Shown here: positions 14,575 through 21,769 of the stretch, piece after piece
Numbering within the stretch: position 1 is the first letter of the stretch
Layout of the letters: the number at the start of each line of letters is the position of its first letter
IMG/VR virus record: IMGVR_UViG_3300033145_002929
Coordinates: 1 to 46,278 of that record
DNA: 46,278 bases
Strand: one strand, 5' to 3'
From: a virus
Translations under genes and position numbers: made by a program
Notes under the pieces: generated by a model
Seen by the model: only the letters and a program-made list of their open reading frames with translations
Database searches by the model: none
Told to the model about the DNA's origin: nothing

Positions 14575-15601
14575 TATTTTTACCCCCTTTCAATTCTGTA
14601 TTAGTGTCAACATCAGTTTTTGATGACACTTTGACACTCATTTCTTTTTTAGTTCTAAAGAATGTTCTTCGGCTTCTGCCTGTTAATTCTATGAACAAAA
14701 GAATTTGAGTTTTCACAACATCAGATTTTGTGATGACTTTGAGATATGCTTGTTTCAACTCATCAGTTTCTGTTGTTGCTCGGAATAAATCTATTGCTTT
14801 TTTCTTATTGTATTGAACAAAAGCAATTAGTTTTTTCAAAGTTCTGAAATTAAAATCTCTCGTTGCTTCTGTAACCTCATCAACCAAGATTTTCAGAATA
14901 TTTTTTCTATCCATATCGGAGAGAGTTTTATCATCAGCAACAAAATCCTTACAGATTTTCATCTTCTGATTGAAAGAGAAAGACATCTTGTAAAAGATAG
15001 TTCTTGAAATCATTGCTCTTGTTGAAGCGTCGTTCTCTTTTGGAATGTGATTACATAAGATAATTATGTTTGCTTTCATCACAAACTTTTCTGGATATTT
15101 TGCTTTGTCGCTTGTTGAAGAATATTGACAGATTCTTTTTCCGTCGCTATCCCACAAAGCACCTTTGAGGATTGCAAGAGATAATTTGTTGTTGAAGATT
15201 CCCTCAACATCATCAAGAATAATTGCTTTCTTATCCCTATTGTTGTAGAGAAATCCATAGAGAGAAAGGGGTGTGGTATATCCATTAGAATATTCCCACT
15301 CGTTAGGTTTCAAAATCTTTTTTATAGATGAGAGAGTTAGAATTGTTTTTCCTATCCCCCCTTCTCCTGTGAAAATAAGTCCTTCATAATGTTTTGTTTG
15401 CAATACGCATTTCAAAAGTTCGTTGGGAGTTTTAAATTCCTCAATGATTGTGTGTTCTTTGTTATCACTTTTCCAATCCTCAAGTTCTTTCTCATCTTCC
15501 TTCTCCTCTTTGGTTTTCAAATCTGCAATCTTTCCTGTGATTTTTAAACCACTCTCCTTCGCTGTATCTTCCAATAATTGTTTTAGTTTTTCTTTATCCA
15601 T
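14549..15601 (-). CDS. AAA+ / P-loop ATPase
   Basis: A 350-aa protein. It has Walker A GEGGIGKT (about residues 79-86), Walker B AIILDDVEG (about 125-133), a sensor-like IIILCNHIP (about 178-186) and SRTIFYKMSF further on. The layout resembles phage and plasmid replication ATPases and small helicase or DNA-remodelling proteins. The N-terminal 60 residues are charged and helical. The neighbouring small membrane protein and ParB-like gene suggest replication or segregation, but no substrate can be deduced. Confidence 0.6.
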   Translation of the reverse strand: MDKEKLKQLLEDTAKESGLKITGKIADLKTKEEKEDEKELEDWKSDNKEHTIIEEFKTPNELLKCVLQTKHYEGLIFTGEGGIGKTILTLSSIKKILKPNEWEYSNGYTTPLSLYGFLYNNRDKKAIILDDVEGIFNNKLSLAILKGALWDSDGKRICQYSSTSDKAKYPEKFVMKANIIILCNHIPKENDASTRAMISRTIFYKMSFSFNQKMKICKDFVADDKTLSDMDRKNILKILVDEVTEATRDFNFRTLKKLIAFVQYNKKKAIDLFRATTETDELKQAYLKVITKSDVVKTQILLFIELTGRSRRTFFRTKKEMSVKVSSKTDVDTNTELKGGKNNGKNKKTE

Positions 15602-15831
15602 TGTGTTTCTCCTTTACTCTCTAATTTTAAATATCTCCCAAACAAAAAAAGCAATCCAAATCCATAAACTGAAATAGGCATAATGTAATTTGGTGTTGGG
15701 AAAATTAATATTGAAATGAAAGACATAATAGGCAATCCACCAATCAACCAAATACAAGCAAGTCCTAAAGCGTCTAATTGTTTTGATTGGGGTAATCCCT
15801 TATCTCTCCCCATAAAGTTTGCACCACCCAT
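15583..15831 (-). CDS. Small membrane protein
   Basis: An 82-aa protein with two hydrophobic helices: LGLACIWLIGGLPIMSFISI (residues 22-41) and a second near ISVYGFGLLFLFGRYL. Its end overlaps the AAA+ gene start by 19 bases and it starts right after the ParB-like stop. No family recognised. Confidence 0.5.
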   Translation of the reverse strand: MGGANFMGRDKGLPQSKQLDALGLACIWLIGGLPIMSFISILIFPTPNYIMPISVYGFGLLFLFGRYLKLESKGETQWIKKN

Positions 15832-15832
15832 T

Positions 15833-17014
15833 TTAAATTACTTCAACCCCCAAAACTTTTAGTTTAACCCTCGCTGATTTCCCTCTTGGGATATTAAGTT
15901 CTTTTGAAATTTCCATAGGAAAAGTAAATCTTCTTTCGTGCTTTGATTGGATTCCATTCTTAATCGGAGAACGAACTGCAACCTCAAAAGGAAAAATCTT
16001 TTTATTGATTTCTTGAATCCCTTTGTCTGCAAGTTTTTCTTTTATTCTATGCCTAACTAAAAACAATTCCTTATCTAATTCTTGCATAGAAATAATAAAC
16101 TCCTCGCCTTCCAAAGTTTCTTCTAACTGCCTTAATGTATCAATGCTAAAACTTCTTAATCTTGAAGATAATCTTTTGCAATCACTTGCAAGTTCATCAA
16201 CTTTGTCCATTTGATTTTTTATCTTCGGTAAATGATTATATTTTTTCTCAACACCTTTCCATTCTCCCTTATCAATTTTTTCTTTGTAGAGATTCACAAG
16301 TGCCTGTAATCTTTTTTGATTAGTTCCTTTCAATGCTCTCTCAAATAAATATTTTTGATAGTTGTTATCTTCAACCCTCACTAATTGTTCTGCTTGAGAA
16401 ATTGTTATCTTTCCGTCGGTGTTGTAACCTCTCTTTTTGAAAGCCAATTCTTTTTGAATATATTTTGGAAGTTTTAGAATCTGCAAATAAATAACTGCTG
16501 TGTTTTCTGTGATGTTAATCTCTCTCAAGATTTTCTTCACAATAAAAATATCATTCTCTTTGAATCCTGTAATTCTATGCTTGAAAACTTTTACTCTTGT
16601 CCTTCCCTCATAGTTTTTCAAACAATGAATCAAATAAGTCATTCTATCAACATCATCTTTTGTGCCTTTAATCTGCGACATCAAAAGTTTTATTGATAAT
16701 CCTTTTTCTATCGGTGTCAAGTCCTCTCTAACTAAATTCTCGTGAACTAAATCAATAATCAATTCGCTGTTGACTTGCCTTTCCTTAACAATACAGGGGA
16801 TTGTTTTTCTTCTCAAACTCTTGAACGCCTTTAATCGTCGGTGTCCACTTATTACAATGAAGCCACCATTTTCTTTGAGAACACTAATCGGATTAATCAA
16901 ACCTCTTTGCATTATGCTTTGAATCAACGCACTCAATGGCTCTTTCTTCATCTCCATTCTTATTTGATATGGATTGTCTTTGATTTTTATTACTTCAACT
17001 TCTTGTAGTTTCAT
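15833..17014 (-). CDS. ParB-like nuclease/partition-domain protein with C-terminal AbrB-like domain
   Basis: A 393-aa protein. The N-terminus is a ParB/Srx fold: EVIKIKDNPYQIR, LSALIQSIMQRGLINPISV, and FIVISGHRRLKAFKSL, the G-H-R-R box that binds CTP in ParB proteins. LVHENLVREDLTPIEKG (box 3 of ParB-type proteins) follows, then a long HTH and coiled-coil region. The last 33 residues (RFTFPMEISKELNIPRGKSA) match the SpoVT/AbrB swapped-hairpin pattern P-x-E-I-x-x-x-L-x-I-x-x-G. No ParA is encoded, so it is more likely a regulator or nucleoid protein than a partition motor partner. The domain fusion is unusual as far as I know. Confidence 0.65.
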   Translation of the reverse strand: MKLQEVEVIKIKDNPYQIRMEMKKEPLSALIQSIMQRGLINPISVLKENGGFIVISGHRRLKAFKSLRRKTIPCIVKERQVNSELIIDLVHENLVREDLTPIEKGLSIKLLMSQIKGTKDDVDRMTYLIHCLKNYEGRTRVKVFKHRITGFKENDIFIVKKILREINITENTAVIYLQILKLPKYIQKELAFKKRGYNTDGKITISQAEQLVRVEDNNYQKYLFERALKGTNQKRLQALVNLYKEKIDKGEWKGVEKKYNHLPKIKNQMDKVDELASDCKRLSSRLRSFSIDTLRQLEETLEGEEFIISMQELDKELFLVRHRIKEKLADKGIQEINKKIFPFEVAVRSPIKNGIQSKHERRFTFPMEISKELNIPRGKSARVKLKVLGVEVI

Positions 17015-17157
17015 TCCAAATCTCCTCGCTGTTTAATGTCAAATAAAATATCAAATGCTTTTTCTTTTTCGTTGCACTCAATCGCATTGATGAGTTTTTG
17101 TTGTTCTCCTCGCTTAAACCAAATTTGTTTCAATATCATATTTTTATGCTTGTTCAT
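17011..17157 (-). CDS. 48-aa hypothetical protein
   Basis: MNKHKNMILKQIWFKRGEQQ, then a charged helix. GAGGAGAAA lies before the ATG, and its TGA overlaps the ParB-like start (ATGA). The tight coupling is the main support. Confidence 0.5.
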   Translation of the reverse strand: MNKHKNMILKQIWFKRGEQQKLINAIECNEKEKAFDILFDIKQRGDLE

Positions 17158-17384
17158 TTTCTCCTCTTGTTTATTTTAATTAAGATTCTTATCGTCAGTA
17201 AAAATGCAATAGTCCAATAAGTTGTCCAAAAGAAATTATATGAAATCAAATCAAAGAGAGGAAAGTTTGGATAAAGAATATAATTCTCCCAACCTTTCAA
17301 AACATCTGCCCAATGCAAACTTGCGTCATATCCTGTCATCACAATCAATGTGATTGCTTCCCAACTTCGCTTTAATGATTTCAT
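17154..17384 (-). CDS. Small membrane protein
   Basis: A 76-aa protein with one clear helix (FFWTTYWTIAFLLTIRILI) and a basic end. The first part (AITLIVMTGYDASLHWADVL) may be a second, weaker membrane segment. Overlapping ATGA junctions occur on both sides. No family recognised. Confidence 0.5.
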   Translation of the reverse strand: MKSLKRSWEAITLIVMTGYDASLHWADVLKGWENYILYPNFPLFDLISYNFFWTTYWTIAFLLTIRILIKINKRRK

Positions 17385-17560
17385 TTTCTTTTAATCTCCA
17401 ATTCTAAATATGCTTTGCAATCTGAATATTCAAAATTATTATAATCATCATCAATGATTTCAAAACCATTGAAATGTAAAAATGCTTCAAAAGAAACTTG
17501 CTTGAAGTCGTGCATACAACCAAACAGATTGATTTCTTTTGCAATATCTCTCACTTTCAT
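17381..17560 (-). CDS. 59-aa hypothetical protein
   Basis: MKVRDIAKEINLFGCMHDFK and FEIIDDDYNNFEYSDCKAYL. GGAGATG precedes it closely. Its stop overlaps the next start and its start overlaps the upstream stop. Acidic, no family recognised. Confidence 0.5.
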   Translation of the reverse strand: MKVRDIAKEINLFGCMHDFKQVSFEAFLHFNGFEIIDDDYNNFEYSDCKAYLELEIKRK

Positions 17561-17769
17561 TGGGGAATCATCTCCTTCTCTTTTTCAACCATTGAATTTA
17601 ATGCTTTGAAAATATATGCCTTCCATTCTTCAGCAGTTTTTTCTTTTTGATGTGCTTGGATTGAGTGAGCAAGTTCCTTTAATAGAACGCCTTGATTTAT
17701 TTTTGCGTCTGCAATCTTAAGAACTACCTTAATCACTTTCTTCAATTTCCAATTTCTTATTTCTTCCAT
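17557..17769 (-). CDS. Small helical hypothetical protein
   Basis: A 70-aa protein, MEEIRNWKLKKVIKVVLKIA, helical throughout, with LKELAHSIQAHQKEKTAEEW. Coupled at both ends by overlapping codons. No family recognised. Confidence 0.5.
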   Translation of the reverse strand: MEEIRNWKLKKVIKVVLKIADAKINQGVLLKELAHSIQAHQKEKTAEEWKAYIFKALNSMVEKEKEMIPQ

Positions 17770-18191
17770 TAGTTTAGAGCCACCTTTTGAATTTTAGGAT
17801 TCTGAATAATCTCTCTTGGGCTTAAAGAGAGGTTAGGATTTTTCTTTTTATCAAATAAATCTTTGCTCTGAACTGAAAAACATTTCGCTTTTGGAATCGC
17901 CTTTAATACACAGAAGCCAAACCGATTAAAATAATATAAGCCCTTTAGATAGTATGTCTTATTATTTTCTCCGTCAACCATTGTGTAAACTTCGCCTTTA
18001 GTCCGTTTAGCATACTTAAGGGCTTTCTTGTAGTCCTCTTTATATGAATCCGAATCATCAAAGCGTTTAAAGTCGTAGTCCTCGCTTTGTCGTTCTGTCA
18101 GTTCTTCAGGGTATTTTGTTGTTTCCATTTTTATTTTAGGTGTTTTAAGCCAACCTAACGGCTTTTTTTGATTGAGTTGATGTTTAGTCAA
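17769..18191 (-). CDS. Hypothetical 140-aa protein
   Basis: It has a basic N-terminus, KYAKRTKGEVYTMVDGENNK and a strand-rich middle (YYLKGLYYFNRFGFCVLKAI). The true start may be the internal Met at residue 22 (METTKYPEEL), since neither start has a clear ribosome site. A run of T on the minus strand just upstream (about 18206-18214) suggests that transcription of the preceding gene stops there and a new promoter drives this one. Confidence 0.45.
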   Translation of the reverse strand: MTKHQLNQKKPLGWLKTPKIKMETTKYPEELTERQSEDYDFKRFDDSDSYKEDYKKALKYAKRTKGEVYTMVDGENNKTYYLKGLYYFNRFGFCVLKAIPKAKCFSVQSKDLFDKKKNPNLSLSPREIIQNPKIQKVALN

Positions 18192-18205
18192 CCCCTTTTT
18201 ATGAG

Positions 18206-18214
18206 TAAAAAAAA
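18206..18214 (-). terminator. Minus-strand poly-T terminator after gene 18242-18556
   Basis: Nine A on the plus strand (T-run on the minus transcript) follow the stop of gene 18242-18556 by about 30 bases. This is typical of archaeal intrinsic termination. Confidence 0.4.
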
Positions 18215-18241
18215 AGTTAAATTAAATAGATGTGATTCTGT

Positions 18242-18556
18242 TTACTTCAAGTAAGCAGTATCAAAGTCAACAGCGATATAATCCCCACTCTTTAGCTTTG
18301 CTTCTGTGTCTTTCTTTTGTTCGCCTAAAAATTGGTTTCTATACTTGCCTGTTGTAGTTGAATAATCCCAATCTTTGAAAATGTAAACCTTTCCATTTTT
18401 ACGCATTGCAATCGGTGAACTATAACTTTGAAACAAAGTATAATCTTTGCCTGTTATAATAAATTGATTTGCTATGTCGTTGTTGCTTGAACTTTGCATA
18501 TTCTCAACTTTTGGGATTTCATCTATAATGTTTTTGACATTGTTAGTTTCTTCCAT
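18242..18556 (-). CDS. Hypothetical 104-aa protein
   Basis: The first 25 residues are charged. Then come FIITGKDYTLFQSYSSPIAM, KVYIFKDWDYSTTTGKYRNQ and a final YIAVDFDTAYLK, giving a strand-rich small domain. GGGGG lies 13 bases before the ATG. A single C-terminal beta domain with exposed aromatic residues is suggested. Function unknown. Confidence 0.5.
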   Translation of the reverse strand: MEETNNVKNIIDEIPKVENMQSSSNNDIANQFIITGKDYTLFQSYSSPIAMRKNGKVYIFKDWDYSTTTGKYRNQFLGEQKKDTEAKLKSGDYIAVDFDTAYLK

Positions 18557-18558
18557 TC

Positions 18559-18792
18559 TTAATTTAACCCCCTTTCAATCTTATTAAATTTCAATCTCTT
18601 TTCTTTGTCTGCTCTAATCGTTGCTTGAATCTCTTTTAATTGCTTCTCGTATCTTTGAATAAGGGAAGGATTAAAATTTAGTTCTCTTGCGTCTTGAACT
18701 AAATTAATAAGCTCTTTTTCTCGTTGTTGTATGCTTAGGGTTATTTGTGATTGTCGTCCTTAATAAATACTAACTTTGATTATCAACGCCAT
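18559..18792 (-). pseudogene. Small charged protein interrupted by TAA, or ORF with a non-ATG start
   Basis: From the ATG at 18792 the frame reads M-A-L-I-I-K-V-S-I-Y and then TAA (18760-18762). The same frame continues open to 18559 as a convincing charged helix (LSIQQREKELINLVQDAREL, then RYEKQLKEIQATIRADKEKR). No ATG, GTG or TTG lies between the TAA and the helix; the nearest candidate is an ATA at 18744. The AGTATATACT palindrome with TATA core is about 32 bases upstream of the ATG, the right distance for a leaderless start at 18792. Either a Tyr codon has become TAA or initiation is unusual. Confidence 0.35.
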
Positions 18793-18818
18793 TGAAACAC
18801 TAAGAGAGAGGGATATAA

Positions 18819-18830
18819 AAGTATATACTT
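18819..18830. promoter_or_regulatory. Copy 3 of AGTATATACT palindrome (promoter/operator)
   Basis: AAGTATATACTT is a perfect 12-bp palindrome. It lies in a non-coding gap (18793-18898) on the minus-strand side, about 30 bases before the ATG at 18792. Its TATA core could act directly as the promoter of the gene there. Confidence 0.55.
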
Positions 18831-18898
18831 GTAATTCTCTCGTCTTTGTATAGTAGCGTTGATATGGAGTTTTAGTATTATTGAGTAGTAACGCAGTT

Positions 18899-19168
18899 TT
18901 ACTCGTAAATCCTCCTGTTTTCTTGGTTTAGTGAGATAATAGAATAAATTTTGATATTGAAGAATCCATCTTGGAAATTGAGAAAATAAGCACATCCTCG
19001 CTTAAATCCTAAGCCCTTTATTTTTTGGGTTTTTATGCTGATTTTTCCTTCTTTTTGGAGATTTACTAAAATAGAGTTACATATATGGGGATTATGAGGG
19101 TTGATTATGTCTATATCTAACTCTCTCATAATCTCGTTATATGAGGGCTTGAGGTGTTGCTCTACCAT
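18899..19168 (-). CDS. Small winged-helix-like protein, early gene
   Basis: An 89-aa protein. LKPSYNEIMRELDID, then HICNSILVNLQKEGKISIKT and GCAYFLNFQDG, read as HTH plus wing (S-x-x-E-I-x-x-E-L, N-I-L-x-x-L-x-x-E-G-x-I). It is the second gene of the leftward unit and overlaps the 41-aa gene at ATGGTAG. The early position and small size suggest a viral transcription regulator. DNA binding is inferred from the pattern only. Confidence 0.5.
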   Translation of the reverse strand: MVEQHLKPSYNEIMRELDIDIINPHNPHICNSILVNLQKEGKISIKTQKIKGLGFKRGCAYFLNFQDGFFNIKIYSIISLNQENRRIYE

Positions 19169-19287
19169 AGCAGAACAACCCCTTTTCTCTTGGCTTCTTG
19201 CAATAGGGCAATATCAATATAACCCCTTCGCATAACCAACCTAACAAGCCAATTTCTTATTGTGTTTTTCATTGTTTGTTTCTCCAT
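19162..19287 (-). CDS. 41-aa basic protein, first gene of the leftward unit
   Basis: MEKQTMKNTIRNWLVRLVMR, then RGYIDIALLQEAKRKGVVLL. The sequence has the feel of the first half of an HTH (I-D-I-A-L-L-Q-E-A). It lies about 60 bases from the archaeal promoter at 19350 and overlaps the wHTH-like gene. A single split or coupled regulator formed by the two ORFs is possible. Confidence 0.45.
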   Translation of the reverse strand: MEKQTMKNTIRNWLVRLVMRRGYIDIALLQEAKRKGVVLLW

Positions 19288-19348
19288 TGTTTAATTGTTG
19301 TATTAGTGTATCACTCTCTCACTACTACGATATAATAAGAGGAATAGT

Positions 19349-19366
19349 GCTTATAAATGTTTCGTT
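19349..19366 (-). promoter_or_regulatory. Archaeal promoter (BRE-TATA) of the leftward unit
   Basis: On the minus strand the sequence is AACGAAACATTTATAAGC. CGAAAC matches a B-recognition element and ATTTATAA a TATA box. Transcription should start near 19326, and the first ATG is at 19287. Confidence 0.65.
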
Positions 19367-19507
19367 TTCCTAAGAAGGTAAGAGAATGAGATATATACAT
19401 AATAGTAGTAACACATTAGGCAATATGATGTTACGGGGGAGTAGTGAAGTTTAAGGATATAGGGTTTTAGTGAGAGGGGTTTGAATATTTTTTAGATAAC
19501 TTTAGGT

Positions 19508-19519
19508 GAGTATATACTG
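19508..19519. promoter_or_regulatory. Copy 4 of AGTATATACT palindrome
   Basis: GAGTATATACTG, in the divergent control region, 38 bases (start to start) from copy 5. It lies just upstream of the rightward BRE/TATA. Two spaced sites permit cooperative binding. Confidence 0.55.
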
Positions 19520-19528
19520 ATATATTAA

Positions 19529-19559
19529 GCGAAAGGTTTATTAAGGAGTATATACTCCT
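19529..19559 (+). promoter_or_regulatory. Rightward promoter with 16-bp operator (copy 5 of the palindrome)
   Basis: GCGAAAGG (BRE, 19529-19536) and TTTATTA (TATA, 19537-19543) are followed at once by the perfect 16-bp palindrome AGGAGTATATACTCCT (19544-19559). The predicted transcription start is about 19562-19566, next to the ATG at 19566. A protein on this palindrome would cover the start site, the classic archaeal repressor position. Confidence 0.65.
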
Positions 19560-19565
19560 CAAGGG

Positions 19566-19664
19566 ATGGAAGAGATGACAAAGCTCCAAGAGGCAATGAG
19601 GGAAGAACCTGGCGTCGAGGTGAAGCTTGAGATATTAGGGCAGGAGGATTCTGATGGCATTTAG
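19566..19664 (+). CDS. 32-aa leaderless small ORF, first of the rightward unit
   Basis: MEEMTKLQEAMREEPGVEVK then LEILGQEDSDGI. The ATG is about 25 bases from the TATA box, so the transcript is probably leaderless. It overlaps the next gene by 11 bases and its tail carries GGAGG for that gene. It may be a leader that couples translation. Confidence 0.45.
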   Translation: MEEMTKLQEAMREEPGVEVKLEILGQEDSDGI

Positions 19665-19941
19665 AAAAGAGATCATAATTTATGAAACAGAGAAAGTGAG
19701 AGTTTTCATCAATCAGTGCCACAATCCCGGAAAGAAGACTTGGCTTTATTCAGTGCGAAAAGATGTTGACAGAAAGTGCGCAGGACAATTCCTCGGAGTT
19801 ATCAAATGGAATGGGGCCTGGAGACAATATTGTTTTTATCCAGATAAAGAAACTTATTGGAGTTCTAGTTGCATGCAAGGAATCACAGATTTCTTAATGG
19901 AGATTACTCAAATTCAAAGAGCAAAGTGGAGGGCGCGATGA
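19654..19941 (+). CDS. Hypothetical 95-aa protein
   Basis: MAFRKEIIIYETEKVRVFIN, then HNPGKKTWLYSVRKD, and KWNGAWRQYCFYPDKETYWS followed by SCMQGITDFLMEI. A compact aromatic-rich alpha/beta domain, with strands first and one C-terminal helix. It resembles small archaeal and viral proteins of unknown function. GCAGGAGG precedes the ATG. Confidence 0.55.
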   Translation: MAFRKEIIIYETEKVRVFINQCHNPGKKTWLYSVRKDVDRKCAGQFLGVIKWNGAWRQYCFYPDKETYWSSSCMQGITDFLMEITQIQRAKWRAR

Positions 19942-20417
19942 AAGTTAAAAAACTAACTAAAAAAGAAAAAAAGCTAAAGAAAGAATTTCACATTAAATTT
20001 CTTAAAGATAATTTAGAACATAAAAAAGATGTTTATGAAACTTACATTGAAGCATTAGTAAAATACAATATAAAAAATGTTGCTTATGCTGCAATCAAAT
20101 CTGAAGAACTATTCCAAAGAGAATTAATGCGAAAAATGGAAAATTGTCGAGATAATCAAAAAAGCTTTTGTGATTTTATGTTTGGAAAAAAATATGATTC
20201 TGAAGAAGAAAAAATTGAAGCTAACATTGATTATTATGACAAATTAATTAAACAAGCTCAATGGAAAATTGCAAATTGCGAAGATTCAATAAAAACAAAA
20301 ATTGCAAAAGATGCAGTTGAAAAAGGATATCTCTGGCTAAAACTATCTTCAGAAAATTATTCTGATGAAAATCCAAAAAGAAAATCAAAGAAGAAAACTA
20401 AGAAGGTGAAAAAGTGA
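19938..20417 (+). CDS. Coiled-coil Lys/Glu-rich protein
   Basis: A 159-aa protein from the ATG at 19938, which overlaps the preceding TGA and has GGAGGG upstream. It is mostly helical, with basic ends (MKVKKLTKKEKKLKKEFHIK at the start, KRKSKKKTKKVKK at the end). Possibly a nucleic-acid-binding or scaffolding helper. No family recognised. Confidence 0.5.
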   Translation: MKVKKLTKKEKKLKKEFHIKFLKDNLEHKKDVYETYIEALVKYNIKNVAYAAIKSEELFQRELMRKMENCRDNQKSFCDFMFGKKYDSEEEKIEANIDYYDKLIKQAQWKIANCEDSIKTKIAKDAVEKGYLWLKLSSENYSDENPKRKSKKKTKKVKK

Positions 20418-20707
20418 AAGTTAAGAAATGGCTTACAATTAATTCAAGAGGTGCTGCGCGAATCACTCAAGGAAAACCAAGCATTACTTGGGATGAGATT
20501 TCTATTCTCCTGGACATTAATTTGCCAGATGCATTATTTGACAAACCGAGACTTGAAGCAAAGATTGATATTCCAAAAGAAGCTGCAGGGCCTGAAAAAA
20601 TCACAACTGAAGTTGTTGAAAATGTTAAGGAAGCAATCGAACAAGCAACTGGATTGACATTTTCAATTAACGTGATTAAAAATGAAGAAGAAAAAAAAGA
20701 ATTATAA
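20414..20707 (+). CDS. Hypothetical 97-aa protein
   Basis: MKVKKWLTINSRGAARITQG, then WDEISILLDINLPDALFDKP and a helix ending IEQATGLTFSINVIK. A small alpha/beta domain is likely. It overlaps its neighbours by ATGA-type and 26-base overlaps. It lies in the block of small genes before the terminase. Confidence 0.5.
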   Translation: MKVKKWLTINSRGAARITQGKPSITWDEISILLDINLPDALFDKPRLEAKIDIPKEAAGPEKITTEVVENVKEAIEQATGLTFSINVIKNEEEKKEL

Positions 20708-20930
20708 AAAGCATCAAAGCAGACACCATATTGTTCCAAGTTCAAGAGGGGGAGATTCAAAACTTGAAAATATTGCAAAAGTGCAAACAAAGGGCCACCA
20801 ATATTATCATGCTCTTTTTAGCAATCAAACTCCGGATGAGATTGTTAATTATTTGGTGAACACTTATTGGAATGGACAATGGGATTATGTTAAAAGAGCT
20901 TACGAGCAAAGGGATAGAAAATGTTTATGA
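20682..20930 (+). CDS. HNH endonuclease-like protein
   Basis: An 82-aa protein with SRHHIVPSSRGGDSKLENIA, then KGHQYYHALFSNQTPDEIVN. HH-x-V-P-x-S-x-G-G followed by N-I and H-x-x-x-H is the HNH (beta-beta-alpha metal) nuclease core. Small HNH proteins often sit next to terminase genes and support packaging in tailed phages. It lacks the extra zinc Cys pairs. Confidence 0.65.
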   Translation: MKKKKKNYKKHQSRHHIVPSSRGGDSKLENIAKVQTKGHQYYHALFSNQTPDEIVNYLVNTYWNGQWDYVKRAYEQRDRKCL

Positions 20931-21130
20931 AAAAAGAAAATTATGAAGCTTGGATGAGAGAGCAGAATAAAAACTTGCAAAAGCAAGGAGTGAGAATTAT
21001 GCCTCCAGTCTGTGCTGAATGCGGAGAGCCGATGATCAATGCAGTTGATTCTATCACAAAAAAAATTAGCAAATATCTCTGGAAAACAAATTGCGCGCAT
21101 GCAAAGAAATTGAGGTTGAGCATAGGATGA
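20921..21130 (+). CDS. Small Cys-containing protein
   Basis: A 69-aa protein with PPVCAECGEPM and a later CAHAKK. C-x-x-C plus Cys/His near the end can hold one zinc. A helical N-terminus precedes it. It overlaps both neighbours. Function unknown. Confidence 0.5.
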   Translation: MFMKKENYEAWMREQNKNLQKQGVRIMPPVCAECGEPMINAVDSITKKISKYLWKTNCAHAKKLRLSIG

Positions 21131-21567
21131 TGATTATTGATTCAAGGGAGCAAAAGCCTTTGTGGAATCCAAAAAGATTTAAGGTGAAAGTTATGAAATT
21201 AGACGAGGGCGATTATACAATCGATTCTCTTTTGAATAAAGCCCATGCTGAAAGAAAGTCCGGGATTGATCTTTATGGGAGTTTAATTCAAAATCACAAG
21301 AGGTTTTCTGCAGAAATTCAAAGAGCAATAGAAAAGGATCTCTCTTTTGCTGTTTTTGTTGAATGTACTGAAAAAACGTTTGTTTCAAAAAGATTCAATG
21401 GAGGATGCAGATTGCAAGTAAAACCTGCAGTTTTAGCGAAAATTGTTAAGACTTTCACAAGCAGATACCCGATTCAATTTTTTTGGTGCAGGGATAGAGA
21501 AGATTTAAAGAATAAAATGTGTCTTTGGTTTGTTCATCAGATGGAAGAACTCGGAGTTAAAAACTAA
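21127..21567 (+). CDS. ERCC4-type nuclease
   Basis: A 146-aa protein from the ATG at 21127, which overlaps the preceding stop. MMIIDSREQKPLWNPKRF, then LDEGDYTID, AERKSGIDLYGSLIQN and RFSAEIQRA follow the ERCC4/XPF nuclease core (D-x-R-E, G-D-Y, E-R-K-x-x-x-D). XPF-family nucleases cut flap or fork DNA. The archaeal-style core without helicase or HhH domain suggests a stand-alone nuclease. The late-module position suggests genome processing, though a recombination role is equally likely. Confidence 0.75.
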   Translation: MMIIDSREQKPLWNPKRFKVKVMKLDEGDYTIDSLLNKAHAERKSGIDLYGSLIQNHKRFSAEIQRAIEKDLSFAVFVECTEKTFVSKRFNGGCRLQVKPAVLAKIVKTFTSRYPIQFFWCRDREDLKNKMCLWFVHQMEELGVKN

Positions 21568-21568
21568 A

Positions 21569-21769
21569 ATGCCAAAATTACAAAGAATCAAGAGATCGAA
21601 TGGAAGTGTTGTTTTTAGTGTGAACATTCCTCTCGAAATCATTGAAGAGTTAGATTGGGAGAAAGGAACAGAATTATTAATGGAAATCGGAAAAGTGAGA
21701 GTTAGCAAAAGCATCATAGTCTTCAGAGAAGAAGAGCCAATTAAAAAGGAGGAAAAATCAGATGGATGA
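21569..21769 (+). CDS. AbrB/SpoVT-like DNA-binding protein
   Basis: A 66-aa protein from the ATG at 21569. LQRIKRSNGSVVFSVNIPLE, then IIEELDWEKGTELLMEIG, match the swapped-hairpin AbrB pattern (S-V-x-I-P-x-E-I-x-x-x-L-x-W-x-x-G-x-x-L). The final Lys/Glu-rich tail carries GGAGG for the next gene. Possible regulator of late genes; the ParB-like protein ends in a similar domain. Confidence 0.65.
   Translation: MPKLQRIKRSNGSVVFSVNIPLEIIEELDWEKGTELLMEIGKVRVSKSIIVFREEEPIKKEEKSDG

Noticed and set aside
18783-18995. Minus-strand 70-codon ORF
   Set aside because: It overlaps the wHTH-like gene 18899-19168 in another frame, runs through the palindrome promoter, and its product shows no domain pattern.
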